The translations under genes and the position numbers were made by a program. Positions 24,192-33,900 of a DNA stretch of 37,291 nt are shown one piece after another. Under the pieces are notes generated by a model, which saw only the letters and a list, made by a program, of their open reading frames with translations, made no database searches and was not told the origin of the DNA. How positions within the stretch are numbered: the stretch's first letter is position 1; every line of letters begins with the position of its first letter. Source of the stretch: an uncultured Lachnospira sp. (GTDB taxonomy: Bacteria > Bacillota > Clostridia > Lachnospirales > Lachnospiraceae); contig CAMHLZ010000036.1 of NCBI GenBank assembly GCA_946186125.1, positions 1 through 37,291 of the forward strand, given 5' to 3'.

Positions 24192-26042
24192 TCACCTTTC
24201 TAATCTTCTCTTTTTCTTCTTATCCGTTTTAAGTAGTCTGTCAACAAACTTCAATATTATGTTACTGGTTTTACGTTTATATATGCATTTCTTTGCCAGA
24301 GGTACGTTATCCGTTATAACATTGTCTACACTTAATCCCATCATTTTTTGAATATCAGCCTCTCTGTTTACCGTCCAGACATATATCTTTTTGCCATCCG
24401 CGTGAATCGCTGACACAAGATCATCAGTAACATAATATGACTTAATACTAAATGCATCTGCAGCTTTTAGTTTTGTTACATCCCCATATGCAATACCCAT
24501 TACATAAACTGTATTTATGGTATCATCGTATTTTTTTACTTTCTTTACCGTTGAATATACCTGTGAAGTTACGACACATTGATTTTTAAAACGATATTCG
24601 TTTACTATATCTACTACATTTTTTTCAAAATTTTTTTCATGTCCCGTAGGTTTTATCTCTATATTTAATTTTAAATTATTTTCTTTTGCAAATTCTATTA
24701 CCTCTGACAGCAGCGGTATCTTTTCTCCCTCAAAATCATCAGAAAACCAGCTTCCGCAATCAAGTTCTTCTATCTCTTTATATGTCATCGTCCATATACT
24801 TTTATTCAAACCTGTTGTCCTTTTTAGATTAGAATCGTGCATTACTATTATCCGTCCGTCCTTTGTCTGCTGTACATCCAGTTCAATCCAGTCTGCATTC
24901 TGCTTTTCTGCACCGTAAAATGCACTCATGGTATTTTCAGGATATTTTTTTGAAGCTCCCCTGTGTGCCGTTATCTCGGGAGTATCCATATAAGCAACAT
25001 TTAGTCTGATTTTCCCCGCAGTACCTGCATAAAAATATATTACACATACAGCCATGGCAATGCTTACTATGCAAAATTCTATATGTTTGATTCTTTTTTC
25101 CTTTTTCTCATCATACCGGTAAACAGATTTTTCAGTATGACATATTTTTTCCCTGTTCTCCATTTTGTGTCTGTAAAACAAAACACTTATACAAGTATAA
25201 ACCAAAGGAACCATTATAGCAATTGCCAGTACCGCTAAAATTGTAACAACAATTACAACAACTGCCAATAAAATGTGTTCAAATATTGCAGCCGTATCTA
25301 TCAGCCGGTATATTTCAACCATTATCAGAACCACAATCAATGAAAATATTGCAAATATCAGAGAGAAGAAAAACTGTAAAAGGAAAATATGCGCACAGTC
25401 CCTTGTCTTTCTCCCTTTATTCAGCGCCGTACTTTTTTTGCAAGCCTCATTAAAACTGCATTTTTCAAGCGTAAAATAATGAAATGCATACATCCATCGA
25501 AGAAGCATGAATATTGAAAAAACTGTTATAATCGTCAAATCTAATCTTATTCTTTTATTTACCAGTATATATGATGTTATAAATGATGGTATTGTTATGG
25601 TACCCAGATATCCATAAGCAAGTCCGACATTCGTGTATATTGTTATCATGCTCAGTATTACAGCCATCAGAATATTCTTCACATTAAACACCCTGATGGC
25701 ATTTTTTAGTGCAAATTTCAAAACATCAGACATGTTCGTCCTGTTTCTTTGATATGACTGGTCAATCATATATATATTTGCACTAATCTCAAGCAATGTA
25801 AAAAATGTCAGACACAATATTACCATCAGAAGCACTATGTTGGTAACAGGACTTGTAATGTATTTGTATGCATTAGCGGCTGTAATATACCTGTATCCTT
25901 CAATTTTCATGGAAATATTAAAGACAAAAATCAACACAGGTGGAAAAACTATAATTGAAAATAACTTGTACAGCATTTGAAATTCCACCATTTTCTTCCA
26001 GTTATATTTAATTATATCCATTACTTTCACAACAGACTTCAT
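24192..26042 (-). CDS. Membrane-anchored glycerophosphodiester phosphodiesterase
   Basis: About 616 aa. The N-terminal half holds a multi-helix membrane domain (about 7-8 helices, residues 25-340) like the GDPD-associated membrane domain; the C-terminal catalytic domain (about 355-600) has HRGASKKYPENT, ELDVQQTKDGRIIVMHD and LNIEIKP, the active-site motifs of GDPD enzymes. The last transmembrane helix lies directly before the catalytic domain, so the latter probably faces outside. It cleaves glycerophosphodiesters, possibly from lipids or teichoic acid (inference). The ATG at 26042 follows GGAG by six bases, better than the ATG four codons earlier. Confidence 0.9.
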   Translation of the reverse strand: MKSVVKVMDIIKYNWKKMVEFQMLYKLFSIIVFPPVLIFVFNISMKIEGYRYITAANAYKYITSPVTNIVLLMVILCLTFFTLLEISANIYMIDQSYQRNRTNMSDVLKFALKNAIRVFNVKNILMAVILSMITIYTNVGLAYGYLGTITIPSFITSYILVNKRIRLDLTIITVFSIFMLLRWMYAFHYFTLEKCSFNEACKKSTALNKGRKTRDCAHIFLLQFFFSLIFAIFSLIVVLIMVEIYRLIDTAAIFEHILLAVVVIVVTILAVLAIAIMVPLVYTCISVLFYRHKMENREKICHTEKSVYRYDEKKEKRIKHIEFCIVSIAMAVCVIYFYAGTAGKIRLNVAYMDTPEITAHRGASKKYPENTMSAFYGAEKQNADWIELDVQQTKDGRIIVMHDSNLKRTTGLNKSIWTMTYKEIEELDCGSWFSDDFEGEKIPLLSEVIEFAKENNLKLNIEIKPTGHEKNFEKNVVDIVNEYRFKNQCVVTSQVYSTVKKVKKYDDTINTVYVMGIAYGDVTKLKAADAFSIKSYYVTDDLVSAIHADGKKIYVWTVNREADIQKMMGLSVDNVITDNVPLAKKCIYKRKTSNIILKFVDRLLKTDKKKKRRLER

Positions 26043-26065
26043 ACCATTCTCCATATTTTTATCAA

Positions 26066-26851
26066 TTATTTATGATTTCTCAAAATATCTACCGTATGAG
26101 CCGCAGCTCCAATCAGCTCAGGTCTTTCACATGTTGAAAGATGATATTCAATAAATGCGCTATAGGTCTTTTCATCCATAGCATTCAATTCACGCCGCAT
26201 ATAATTTGCAGGTCCGTCAGCTGATATTATTTTAATCCTTTCAATATCTGCAGCCCTATTTAATTCATCAATGTCTTCCAGTCTGAGATATGTATATAAT
26301 TCATTATCATCTGATATACATTTAAAATCTTTTGATATTTTGTTACTTTCAATGCAGCTTAAAATATGATTTTCCATAAAACCATATTTTATAATACTAT
26401 ACTCATTCATACAATAGGCAACAAAGATAATTCCGTTATCTTTAACCACTCTTTTTGCTTCGCTAAGACATTTGACTCTATCTTCAAATTTATTGAGATG
26501 ATACATTGGTCCAAACAACAGCGCTGCATCAAAAGAATCATTTTCAAATCTTTTCAGATTCATTGCATTCCCCTGGAATGCCTTTACACTGCTTTTTTTT
26601 GATCTCAGGATTCCTAGGTTATATTTTACAAGTTCTACGGCTGTCACGTCATATCCCGATTCCGCCAGGGCAATTGAGTATCTGCCTGTTCCGGCTCCAA
26701 TGTCTATAACAGAGTTTTTATCTTCTGCTTCCATATATTCACTAATATACTTCATAGATGTAACAAATTCAACATTTCCATGCCTTCTTGTCAGCCTCTT
26801 ATCTTCATTAAATTTGTTATAATATTTTTCTATGGGCGTCATTTCCCGCAT
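26066..26851 (-). CDS. Class I SAM-dependent methyltransferase
   Basis: 261 aa. Motif I is VIDIGAGTGRYSIALAE (about 48-64), followed by DVTAVELVKYNLGILR and DAALLFGPMYHL, the pattern of small-molecule methyltransferases of the Methyltransf_11/25 type. The substrate cannot be told. GGGAGAAACG precedes the ATG. It is the first gene of the presumed methyltransferase-GDPD-nitrilase-flippase-dpaAB-asnB transcript and starts just after the prfA terminator. A weak promoter (TTGCAG, 16 bases, TAAAAT) overlaps that terminator. Confidence 0.87.
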   Translation of the reverse strand: MREMTPIEKYYNKFNEDKRLTRRHGNVEFVTSMKYISEYMEAEDKNSVIDIGAGTGRYSIALAESGYDVTAVELVKYNLGILRSKKSSVKAFQGNAMNLKRFENDSFDAALLFGPMYHLNKFEDRVKCLSEAKRVVKDNGIIFVAYCMNEYSIIKYGFMENHILSCIESNKISKDFKCISDDNELYTYLRLEDIDELNRAADIERIKIISADGPANYMRRELNAMDEKTYSAFIEYHLSTCERPELIGAAAHTVDILRNHK

Positions 26852-26874
26852 ATCGTTTCTCCCTATATTTTAAT

Positions 26875-26915
26875 AAAGCCGGTAACTTCTGCAAAAACGC
26901 ATGTCACCGGCTTTT
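26875..26915. terminator. Terminator of the prfA operon
   Basis: AAAGCCGGT and ACCGGCTTT form a 9-bp stem with a 22-base partly paired loop. The U-run is better on the plus strand (TTTTTC) than on the minus strand (TTTATT), but the gene it follows, prfA, is on the minus strand, nine bases away. Confidence 0.75.
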
Positions 26916-26923
26916 TCATCTGT

Positions 26924-27997
26924 TTATTCCTCATTCATTTTCGCAAGCTTTGCTGCCTGATCAGCGGCTATACATGCATCAACTATTTCCTGAATATCTC
27001 CATTCATGACCTTATCTAATTTGTATAATGTCAATCCTATCCTATGGTCCGTAACACGTCCCTGTGGAAAATTATATGTTCTGATTTTTTCAGACCTGTC
27101 ACCTGTTCCTATCTGACTCTTTCTTTCAGCAGATTCTGCTTCCTGCTTTTTCTGCAATTCCATGTCGTATAATTTAGCTCGAAGAAGTGCAAATGCCTTT
27201 GCTTTATTTTGGAGCTGTGATTTCTCAGTCTGGCTGTATATCACTATTCCTGTAGGGAAATGTGTCAGTCTTACAGCTGAATCTGTTGTATTTACGCACT
27301 GTCCACCGTTACCTGATGCTCTCATAACATCTATTCTTATATCTTTTTCGTCTATCTGAATATCTACTTCCTCAGCTTCAGGCATTACCGCAACCGTTAT
27401 TGTCGATGTATGAATACGTCCCTGCGATTCAGTCTCCGGAACTCTCTGCACACGATGAACACCTGATTCATACTTCATCTTAGAATAAGCACCTTTTCCA
27501 CTCAGCATAAAGTTAACCGATTTCATACCGCCTATTCCGATTTCTTCCATCTCGAGAGTCTCTACTTTCCAGTTCTGCGACTCAGCATAATGCACATACA
27601 TTCTGAATATTTCTGCAGCAAACAGTGCAGCCTCATCTCCACCTGCGCCGGCTCTTATTTCTACGATAACATTCTTTTCATCATTAGGATCTTTAGGAAG
27701 CAGCAATATTTTTAATTCTCCTTCGAGCCTCTCTACATTTGTCTTTGCTTCGTTCAACTCTTCTTTTGCAAGTTCCTTTAAATCCTCATCTGACTCTTCT
27801 TCCAAAATCGCAAGCGAATCTTCAATTGTTTTTTTATATTCTTTATATTCTTTATATGTCTCAACTAAAGGAGTAAGATCACTCTGCTCCTTCATCATTT
27901 TTCTAAATCGCTGATTATCATTGATAACCTGCGGATCATTCAAATTCATTGTCAGTTCATCATATTTGATGAGTATATCATCAAGTTTGTCAAACAT
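26924..27997 (-). CDS. prfA: Peptide chain release factor 1
   Basis: 357 aa; recognises UAA and UAG. The codon-recognition P-x-T tripeptide is PET within [15 protein letters not shown] (about 187-189), and the catalytic GGQ is at 231-233 in [13 protein letters not shown]. An N-terminal helical domain precedes the core. Length is normal. AAGGAAGAATAG precedes the ATG. Its ATG lies one base after the prmC stop, and PrmC methylates its GGQ glutamine, so the gene pair works together. Confidence 0.97.
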   Translation of the reverse strand: MFDKLDDILIKYDELTMNLNDPQVINDNQRFRKMMKEQSDLTPLVETYKEYKEYKKTIEDSLAILEEESDEDLKELAKEELNEAKTNVERLEGELKILLLPKDPNDEKNVIVEIRAGAGGDEAALFAAEIFRMYVHYAESQNWKVETLEMEEIGIGGMKSVNFMLSGKGAYSKMKYESGVHRVQRVPETESQGRIHTSTITVAVMPEAEEVDIQIDEKDIRIDVMRASGNGGQCVNTTDSAVRLTHFPTGIVIYSQTEKSQLQNKAKAFALLRAKLYDMELQKKQEAESAERKSQIGTGDRSEKIRTYNFPQGRVTDHRIGLTLYKLDKVMNGDIQEIVDACIAADQAAKLAKMNEE

Positions 27998-27998
27998 T

Positions 27999-28832
27999 CT
28001 ATTCTTCCTTTCTCATTCCTATTACTACCCTGTCTAACGATGCCTGATCTTTTACAATCTGTATATCAACAAAGTTATTCTCATGCATTATTCTGCTTAC
28101 ATCAGAAGCCTGGCTATACCCGATTTCATATAACAGATATCCTCCATCACTGAGATAATCGCCGGCTTTTCCGCAAATACTTCTATAGAATGCAAGACCG
28201 TCTTCATCCCCATCCAACGCAATAAGCGGTTCGTACATGCTGACTTCCGGCATAAGCTCTTTTATTTTTTCTGCCGAAATATAAGGTGGATTCGAAACAA
28301 TTACATCAAATTTTCCCTCTATATTTTCAAACAAATCACTCTCTACAAATTTTACGTTTGTTTGATTGGCCTTGTTATTCTCTTCTGCTACTTCCAATGC
28401 TTTTGCTGAAATATCTGCAGCCACAATTTCCACATTTGGACAAAAATGACTTATGCTGATGGCAATGCATCCGCTTCCGGTACATAAATCAAGTACACGG
28501 CATTTTTTTCCACCTATTTTCATTATCGCATTCTCAACCAGAATCTCGGTATCCTGTCTTGGTATCAAAACATTTTCATTTACTTTAAAAGGTATCCCCA
28601 TAAACCACTGTTCTTTTGTAATATACTGTAACGGATAATGATTCATTCTCTTATGAATACATTCTAAATATTCTGTTTCATCCACTTCTTTTTCCGGATC
28701 CATAAAATAATCCATACGTGATATATTATACACATATTCCATTAATTCAGCGCTGTCATACTCATAATTATCTATTAATGCAGACTCTAATAATTTTCTT
28801 CCCTCTGTAAGGAGATCTTTAAGTTTCATCAT
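27999..28832 (-). CDS. prmC: Release factor glutamine methyltransferase PrmC
   Basis: 277-aa SAM-dependent enzyme that methylates the GGQ glutamine of RF1 and RF2, both encoded in this window. N-terminal helical domain, SAM motif [14 protein letters not shown] (about 114-127) and the substrate motif NPPY in [13 protein letters not shown]. Two adjacent ATG codons are possible at the start. It overlaps the DUF1385 stop by four bases (ATGA-type coupling). Confidence 0.96.
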   Translation of the reverse strand: MMKLKDLLTEGRKLLESALIDNYEYDSAELMEYVYNISRMDYFMDPEKEVDETEYLECIHKRMNHYPLQYITKEQWFMGIPFKVNENVLIPRQDTEILVENAIMKIGGKKCRVLDLCTGSGCIAISISHFCPNVEIVAADISAKALEVAEENNKANQTNVKFVESDLFENIEGKFDVIVSNPPYISAEKIKELMPEVSMYEPLIALDGDEDGLAFYRSICGKAGDYLSDGGYLLYEIGYSQASDVSRIMHENNFVDIQIVKDQASLDRVVIGMRKEE

Positions 28833-29773
28833 TTTTCATCATCCTTTCGATATTCTGAAATATACTTCTCCCAGTCGAATACTGCCGATACTGCAGCAAT
28901 GGCAACCTCAACCATATCCTCCGTCGGTTCACTTGTAGTAATTTTTTGTAATGCCATTCCCGGAGCACTCAATACTCTTACCAATCTAGAATCGCTTCTT
29001 CCTGCCAGTTTAATGAATTCATATGAAATCCCTGCTATAACCGGAACTAAAGCTAATCTTATCACTATCTTTAATATAGGATTACCTACCCTTATAAATA
29101 TAAAAAAGATTACACTTATAAACATTACCATGAAGATAAAACTCGTTCCACAACGTTTGTGATATCTTGAACTCTTCATCACATTACTGACATTAAGTTC
29201 AAGTCCGTTCTCTATACAATTGATGCACTTATGCTCTGCACCATGATACATAAAGGTTCTTTTTATATCACCCATCAGTGAAATCAATAATATATATACA
29301 ACAAATAATAAAATTCTTATAATCCCTTCTATGACTGATATAAGTGTAACAGACACTATACCAAATCTTTTCTGTATAAAATCTGATATAAGACTTGGCA
29401 GAGCAACAAATATCGCCAGCGCCATTGCTATAGATATCAATATGGTTATTCCCATCAGAATATCTTCTGCTTTTTCTTTAAACAATTTATCTGCAACTTT
29501 ATCAAACTTTGTTTCTTCTTCATTATCTTCTTCGTAAAACTCTGCTGAATATGTCAGAGTCTTTATACCAAGAATCATTGAATCAATAAAATTAAATACA
29601 CCTCTTATAAAAGGAAGACTCATTAGTTTTTTTCCATCTGTCAATCCCTTATATGTGTCTACTTTTACTTCTATATTTTTATCTGGTTTTCGTACAGCCA
29701 CTGAATATTTTTCCTTATTTCTCATCATTATACCTTCAAGAACAGCCTGTCCGCCTATTCCGGATGATTTCAT
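28829..29773 (-). CDS. DUF1385 membrane protein
   Basis: 314 aa. The N-terminus has the family hallmark GIGGQAVLEGIMMRN, followed by FIRGVFNFIDSM. Three or four transmembrane segments (about 100-125, 140-165, 205-225, 228-250) surround a YHGAEHKCINCIENG motif (about 177-191) with conserved His and Cys residues and a second RCGTSF motif. These residues suggest metal binding or catalysis, but no function is established for DUF1385. It is coupled to prmC and lies downstream of rpmE, a conserved arrangement in Clostridia. GGGGG precedes the ATG. Confidence 0.9.
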   Translation of the reverse strand: MKSSGIGGQAVLEGIMMRNKEKYSVAVRKPDKNIEVKVDTYKGLTDGKKLMSLPFIRGVFNFIDSMILGIKTLTYSAEFYEEDNEEETKFDKVADKLFKEKAEDILMGITILISIAMALAIFVALPSLISDFIQKRFGIVSVTLISVIEGIIRILLFVVYILLISLMGDIKRTFMYHGAEHKCINCIENGLELNVSNVMKSSRYHKRCGTSFIFMVMFISVIFFIFIRVGNPILKIVIRLALVPVIAGISYEFIKLAGRSDSRLVRVLSAPGMALQKITTSEPTEDMVEVAIAAVSAVFDWEKYISEYRKDDEK

Positions 29774-29800
29774 ATTGAATTGCCCCCTTTCTTTGATAAT

Positions 29801-29836
29801 GTACTCCCGGAATCTTTTTTCCGGTCATGTGAGTAC
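29801..29836 (-). promoter_or_regulatory. Hairpin in the leader of DUF1385
   Basis: GTACTC/GAGTAC outer arms enclose a second 6-bp stem CCGGAA/TTCCGG with a 6-base loop, an interrupted long hairpin. It ends about 28 bases before the start codon. No U-run follows on either strand. I see no convincing promoter between it and the rpmE terminator. Confidence 0.5.
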
Positions 29837-29844
29837 TGTAATAT

Positions 29845-29878
29845 TTAAAAATAGGTTGAGATTACATAACCTCAACCT
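29845..29878 (-). terminator. Terminator of rpmE
   Basis: AGGTTGAG and CTCAACCT form an 8-bp stem with a 10-base loop; on the minus strand it is followed by ATTTTTAAA. It begins 14 bases after the rpmE stop. Confidence 0.82.
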
Positions 29879-29892
29879 TGTCTTTATAAATA

Positions 29893-30099
29893 TTATTCTG
29901 CTGAAATGCCATACTTACGATTGAACTTATCGATACGTCCACGAGCCTTAGCTGCCTTCTGCTGTCCTGTATAGAACGAATGGCACTTTGAACATATTTC
30001 TACATGAATCTCAGACTTTGTTGAACCTGTTACGAATTCGTTACCACAGTTGCAAACAACCTTTGCCTGATAATATTCTGGATGTATTCCTTCTCTCAT
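29893..30099 (-). CDS. rpmE: 50S ribosomal protein L31, zinc-binding form
   Basis: 68 aa, complete L31 ([19 protein letters not shown]...). It keeps four cysteines as CNC and CSKC, so it is the zinc-containing (C+) paralogue, the form normally used when zinc is sufficient. The ATG at 30099 follows GAGAGGTGAATGAT; the frame runs 11 codons further upstream but that part is leader. It has a strong promoter and a roughly 100-base structured leader. Confidence 0.95.
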   Translation of the reverse strand: MREGIHPEYYQAKVVCNCGNEFVTGSTKSEIHVEICSKCHSFYTGQQKAAKARGRIDKFNRKYGISAE

Positions 30100-30199
30100 A
30101 TCATTCACCTCTCTGTAAATTATATCTATCATCTCATCGGGAAAAACCCATCACCAACTTACCGGTTATGCTTCCCCGTAAGTTCATCCTTTAGACAAC
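30100..30199 (-). promoter_or_regulatory. Structured 5' leader of rpmE
   Basis: The predicted leader contains a 9-bp interrupted hairpin (AACTTAC/GTAAGTT with GG/CC above one mismatch, 30156-30184) and a smaller GGG/CCC hairpin (30139-30149) before the ribosome binding site. Leaders that mediate L31 autoregulation have been proposed in several bacterial groups; whether this one belongs to them is inference. Confidence 0.5.
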
Positions 30200-30205
30200 T
30201 ACTAG

Positions 30206-30234
30206 AGTATAACACATCATTTTAAAATATGCAA
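30206..30234 (-). promoter_or_regulatory. Promoter of rpmE
   Basis: Minus-strand -35 TTGCAT (30229-30234), 17-base spacer ending GTGT, -10 TATACT (30206-30211). It starts eight bases after the rho stop codon. Confidence 0.8.
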
Positions 30235-30242
30235 GCATTTTT

Positions 30243-31628
30243 TTAAAGTCGTACTTTCTTTACCATTTCCATAAATTCTGTGTTATTACGCGTCTTTGAA
30301 AACATATCGATTATTTTCTCTATGGAATCATCTTTCTTTTCATTATTAAACATAGCTTTTCTGAGCAAAAGAACCGCTTCCTGCTCTATATTTGTAAGTA
30401 GTAAATCATCTCTTCTGGTTCCTGATTTTGCCACATCGATAGCCGGAAATACTCTTTTCTCCGATAACTTTCTGTCGAGTACAAGTTCCATATTACCGGT
30501 TCCCTTGAACTCTTCAAATACAACGTCATCCATTCTGCTTCCGGTGTCTACAAGAGCTGTCGCCAATATGGTAAGACTTCCACCCTCACGCATATTTCTC
30601 GCGGCACCGAAAAATCTCTTAGGCATATGTAATGCTGCAGGATCAAGACCTCCTGATAATGTTCTTCCACTCGGTGGCACGGTAAGGTTATATGCCCTTG
30701 CAAGTCTTGTTATACTGTCTAAAAGAATTATAACATCTTTTTTATACTCTACAAGTCTCTTTGCTCTTTCAATAACCATCTCCGATACTCTTTTATGATG
30801 TTCAGGCAATTCATCAAATGTAGAATATATTACCTCAACATTTTCTCCCTGAACCTCTTCTTTTATATCTGTAACTTCTTCCGGACGCTCATCAATCAGC
30901 AATATAATCATATGCATTTCCGGATTATTAATCTTTATTGCCTTCGCAATCTCTTTAACAAGCGTAGTCTTACCTGCTTTTGGAGGTGATACTATCATTC
31001 CTCTCTGTCCCTTTCCGATGGGTGCAAGCAAATCCATCATTCTCATGGCAACAGTACTTTTCTTTGTCTCCATATAAAGTCTCTCATTTGGAAATATCGG
31101 AGTAAGATTCTCAAAACTTTTCCTTTTTACGGCTTCTGAAGGATGTGCACCGTTAATCGACTCTAAATATAACAATGCACCAAACTTTTCATTCTGTGTC
31201 TTAATACGGACTTTACCATGTAAAATATCTCCCGTCTTTAAATTGAATTTTCTAATCTGAGACGGTGCAACATATACATCGTTATCACCCGGCAGAAAAT
31301 TCTCACATCTTATAAATCCAAATCCATCCGGCATTATCTCTAAAATACCGTGAGCAACAACGCCACTATCCAAATTGGCTGTATCTATTTCATGATTTTT
31401 CGATGAAACATCTTCTCTTTTTTCTGCTCTGAATTCTTTAGTGTCTTTAATATTATCATCATGTTTATTATTTTTTTCCCCTTCACGGGAACCTTCATCT
31501 GTACTTGCTTCAATTATTTTGTCGATTAATTCTCCTTTTCGGGTAGTCGTAACATTTTTAATACCCAATCCTTTTGCAATAGCTCTAACCTCACTAAGTG
31601 GGAGGCTTGCAAGTTTTTCTTTCATCAT
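30243..31628 (-). CDS. rho: Transcription termination factor Rho
   Basis: About 461 aa, hexameric RNA helicase that ends transcription. The N-terminal Rho-N helical domain ([18 protein letters not shown]) is followed by a charged, low-complexity insert (about 45-85, rich in Lys, Asp and Glu), the cold-shock RNA-binding domain ([14 protein letters not shown]...[12 protein letters not shown]), and the RecA-like ATPase core with Walker A PPKAGKTT, Walker B-like [16 protein letters not shown] and the Q/R-loop region [20 protein letters not shown]. The ATG at 31628 follows AAAGGATAG; a further ATG follows directly. No terminator is visible after it. Confidence 0.96.
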   Translation of the reverse strand: MMKEKLASLPLSEVRAIAKGLGIKNVTTTRKGELIDKIIEASTDEGSREGEKNNKHDDNIKDTKEFRAEKREDVSSKNHEIDTANLDSGVVAHGILEIMPDGFGFIRCENFLPGDNDVYVAPSQIRKFNLKTGDILHGKVRIKTQNEKFGALLYLESINGAHPSEAVKRKSFENLTPIFPNERLYMETKKSTVAMRMMDLLAPIGKGQRGMIVSPPKAGKTTLVKEIAKAIKINNPEMHMIILLIDERPEEVTDIKEEVQGENVEVIYSTFDELPEHHKRVSEMVIERAKRLVEYKKDVIILLDSITRLARAYNLTVPPSGRTLSGGLDPAALHMPKRFFGAARNMREGGSLTILATALVDTGSRMDDVVFEEFKGTGNMELVLDRKLSEKRVFPAIDVAKSGTRRDDLLLTNIEQEAVLLLRKAMFNNEKKDDSIEKIIDMFSKTRNNTEFMEMVKKVRL

Positions 31629-31718
31629 GAAACTATCCTTTCTTATTAATAACAACAATTTTGCTTTATCTTTGTGGATTTATTAAGAATTTAGATTAAT
31701 AGATTATCACACGAATTC

Positions 31719-31777
31719 ATTATACTATAAAATTTTTCAAATTGATAGTATAAATTTTTAAGATTCTATGCTATTAT
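31719..31777. promoter_or_regulatory. Divergent control region of rho and the malic enzyme gene
   Basis: A perfect 8-bp inverted repeat TATACTAT/ATAGTATA (31721-31728 and 31745-31752) lies between the divergent genes. It overlaps a minus-strand TATAAT (31719-31724) that may be the rho -10. On the plus strand a TATTAT (31772-31777) may be the malic enzyme -10. The -35 boxes are weak for both. Confidence 0.4.
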
Positions 31778-31820
31778 ATCACATAGATAAAAATTATTGT
31801 ATATTGTAGGAGGCGTTGTT

Positions 31821-32999
31821 ATGACAAACAATGAAAAAGCTTTACAGCTTCATGAGAAGTGGCACGGAAAAATCAATACCACTTCAAAATGTAAGATTAA
31901 AACAAGAGAAGATTTAGCTGTTGCATATACACCGGGTGTTGCAGAACCGTGCAAAGTAATCGCAAAGGATACTGAAGCAGCATACAAATACACTATTAAG
32001 TCTAATACTGTAGCTGTTATTTCTGATGGAAGTGCCGTTCTCGGACTTGGAAACATAGGCGCTCACGCCGCCATGCCTGTTATGGAGGGAAAAGCTGTAC
32101 TTTTTAAAGAATTTGGAAATGTAAATGCGTTTCCTATCTGTCTTGATACTCAGGATACAGAGGAAATCATTAAAACTGTTGTTAATATTGCACCTGCATT
32201 CGGTGGTATTAATCTTGAAGATATTTCGGCTCCAAGATGTTTTGAAATTGAAAAAAGGTTAAATGAACTTCTTGATATTCCCGTATTTCATGATGATCAG
32301 CACGGTACTGCAATCGTTGTACTTGCAGGTATCATAAATGCACTTAAAGTGACGGGCAGAAATAAGGAAGACTGTAAGATAGTTGTTAACGGCGCAGGAA
32401 GTGCCGGAATTGCAATCACTAGGCTGCTGCTTACATACGGATTTAAAAATATTACCATGTGCGATAAAAAAGGTATTATCTCAAAAGATTATGACGGTCT
32501 TAATGAAGTTCAAAGACAGATGGCAGAAGTTACAAACCTTTCTAACACTACAGGAACTCTGGCTGATGCTCTTAAGGATGCAGACATTTTTGTGGGTGTT
32601 TCTGCTCCTGATATTGTTAGCGAAGATATGGTAAGATCCATGAAAAAAGATCCTATTATTTTCGCAATGGCAAATCCTGTTCCGGAAATTATGCCTGATA
32701 AAGCTAAAGCTGCCGGTGCAAAGGTTGTTGGTACGGGTCGTTCAGATTTTCCAAATCAGGTTAATAATGTTGTAGCATTCCCTGGAATTTTCAAAGGTGC
32801 TTTAGAAGGACGCGCCAGTGTTATAACAGAAGAAATGAAATTATCAGCAGCTAATGCAATAGCAAATCTTGTGCCTGAAGATCAGCTTAACGAAGATTTT
32901 ATATTACCGGAAGCATTTAATCCGGACGTTGCTGAAGCTGTAAGCAGAGCTGTAAAGGATCATATAAAACCTGATGGAACAAATATTAAGACTAAATAG
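31821..32999 (+). CDS. NAD(P)-dependent malic enzyme
   Basis: 392-aa cytosolic enzyme that converts malate to pyruvate and CO2. The N-terminal catalytic domain has the tyrosine-containing VAYTPGVAEPC, the metal/substrate region GLGNIGAHAAMPVMEGKAVLFKEF and HDDQHGTAIV; the Rossmann domain has NGAGSAGIAITRLL. The short length places it in the compact bacterial class. The cofactor cannot be told reliably. The ATG at 31821 follows TAGGAGGCG, an excellent site; an earlier in-frame start is unsupported. It leads a three-gene transcript with the radical SAM and DUF4364 genes. Confidence 0.95.
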   Translation: MTNNEKALQLHEKWHGKINTTSKCKIKTREDLAVAYTPGVAEPCKVIAKDTEAAYKYTIKSNTVAVISDGSAVLGLGNIGAHAAMPVMEGKAVLFKEFGNVNAFPICLDTQDTEEIIKTVVNIAPAFGGINLEDISAPRCFEIEKRLNELLDIPVFHDDQHGTAIVVLAGIINALKVTGRNKEDCKIVVNGAGSAGIAITRLLLTYGFKNITMCDKKGIISKDYDGLNEVQRQMAEVTNLSNTTGTLADALKDADIFVGVSAPDIVSEDMVRSMKKDPIIFAMANPVPEIMPDKAKAAGAKVVGTGRSDFPNQVNNVVAFPGIFKGALEGRASVITEEMKLSAANAIANLVPEDQLNEDFILPEAFNPDVAEAVSRAVKDHIKPDGTNIKTK

Positions 33000-33900
33000 T
33001 TATTTAAAACAAAGATTCGGCTGCAAAGTATATAAAATTGCTCTAAATTCCGGACTTAGCTGTCCTAATCGTGACGGAACTATTGGTTTTGGCGGATGTA
33101 TATTTTGTAGTAAAGGCGGCTCCGGAGATTTTGCTTCTTCTCCGGAGTTGTGTATCTCCGATCAGATTAACAATGCAATAGACAGAATTAAAAATAAGAT
33201 AATCAATGGAAAATTCATCGCTTACTTTCAGGCATTTACAAATACTTATGGTCCTATAGATTATTTGCGCAGAATTTTTTATGAAGCTGTCAGCCATCCC
33301 GATGTAGCAGCATTATCTATCGCTACCCGACCTGACTGTCTGCCTGAAAATGTCCTGTTGCTGTTAAAAGAATTAAATAGAATCAAACCAGTCTTTGTTG
33401 AACTTGGTTTCCAGACATCCAATGAGAATACAGCTGCTTTGATACGTCGCGGTTATGATAATATTGTTTTTGATAATGCAGTATCAGATTTACACAGAAT
33501 AGGAGTCGAAGTTATTGTTCATACAATTATCGGTCTTCCATATGAAACCTCTGATGATGTCATAAATACCATAAGATATATTAACGATTTACCTGTTAAC
33601 GGAATAAAATTACAGCTCCTTCATGTTCTAAAAGGGACTTCTCTGGAAAAATTTTATTTTGAAAATCCGAATGCTTTTTTGTTTATGGATATTAATGAAT
33701 ATATTAATGTTCTTGGTAAATGTATCAGCAATCTGAGAGAAGATATAGTCATCCACCGTCTTACGGGTGACGGACCTAAGTCTTTATTGATTGCTCCTAT
33801 GTGGAGTGGTAATAAAAAAGTTGTTTTAAACGCTATAAATAATTACTTATCATTTAACAATATTATTCAGGGAAAGGAGATTCGGCAAAATGGCACTTGA
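32974..33900 (+). CDS. Radical SAM protein, YhcC/TIGR01212 family
   Basis: 308 aa. The iron-sulfur motif is CPNRDGTIGFGGCIFC (about 29-44), with three cysteines for the 4Fe-4S cluster, preceded by FGCKVYKIALN as in E. coli YhcC. ALSIATRPDCLP, VELGFQTSN and HTIIGLPYET are typical elements of the radical SAM barrel. The reaction is unknown for this family. The ATG lies inside the last codons of the malic enzyme gene (26-base overlap) and has only a distant AAAGGA, so it is probably coupled. It overlaps DUF4364 by 11 bases. Confidence 0.9.
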   Translation: MEQILRLNSYLKQRFGCKVYKIALNSGLSCPNRDGTIGFGGCIFCSKGGSGDFASSPELCISDQINNAIDRIKNKIINGKFIAYFQAFTNTYGPIDYLRRIFYEAVSHPDVAALSIATRPDCLPENVLLLLKELNRIKPVFVELGFQTSNENTAALIRRGYDNIVFDNAVSDLHRIGVEVIVHTIIGLPYETSDDVINTIRYINDLPVNGIKLQLLHVLKGTSLEKFYFENPNAFLFMDINEYINVLGKCISNLREDIVIHRLTGDGPKSLLIAPMWSGNKKVVLNAINNYLSFNNIIQGKEIRQNGT

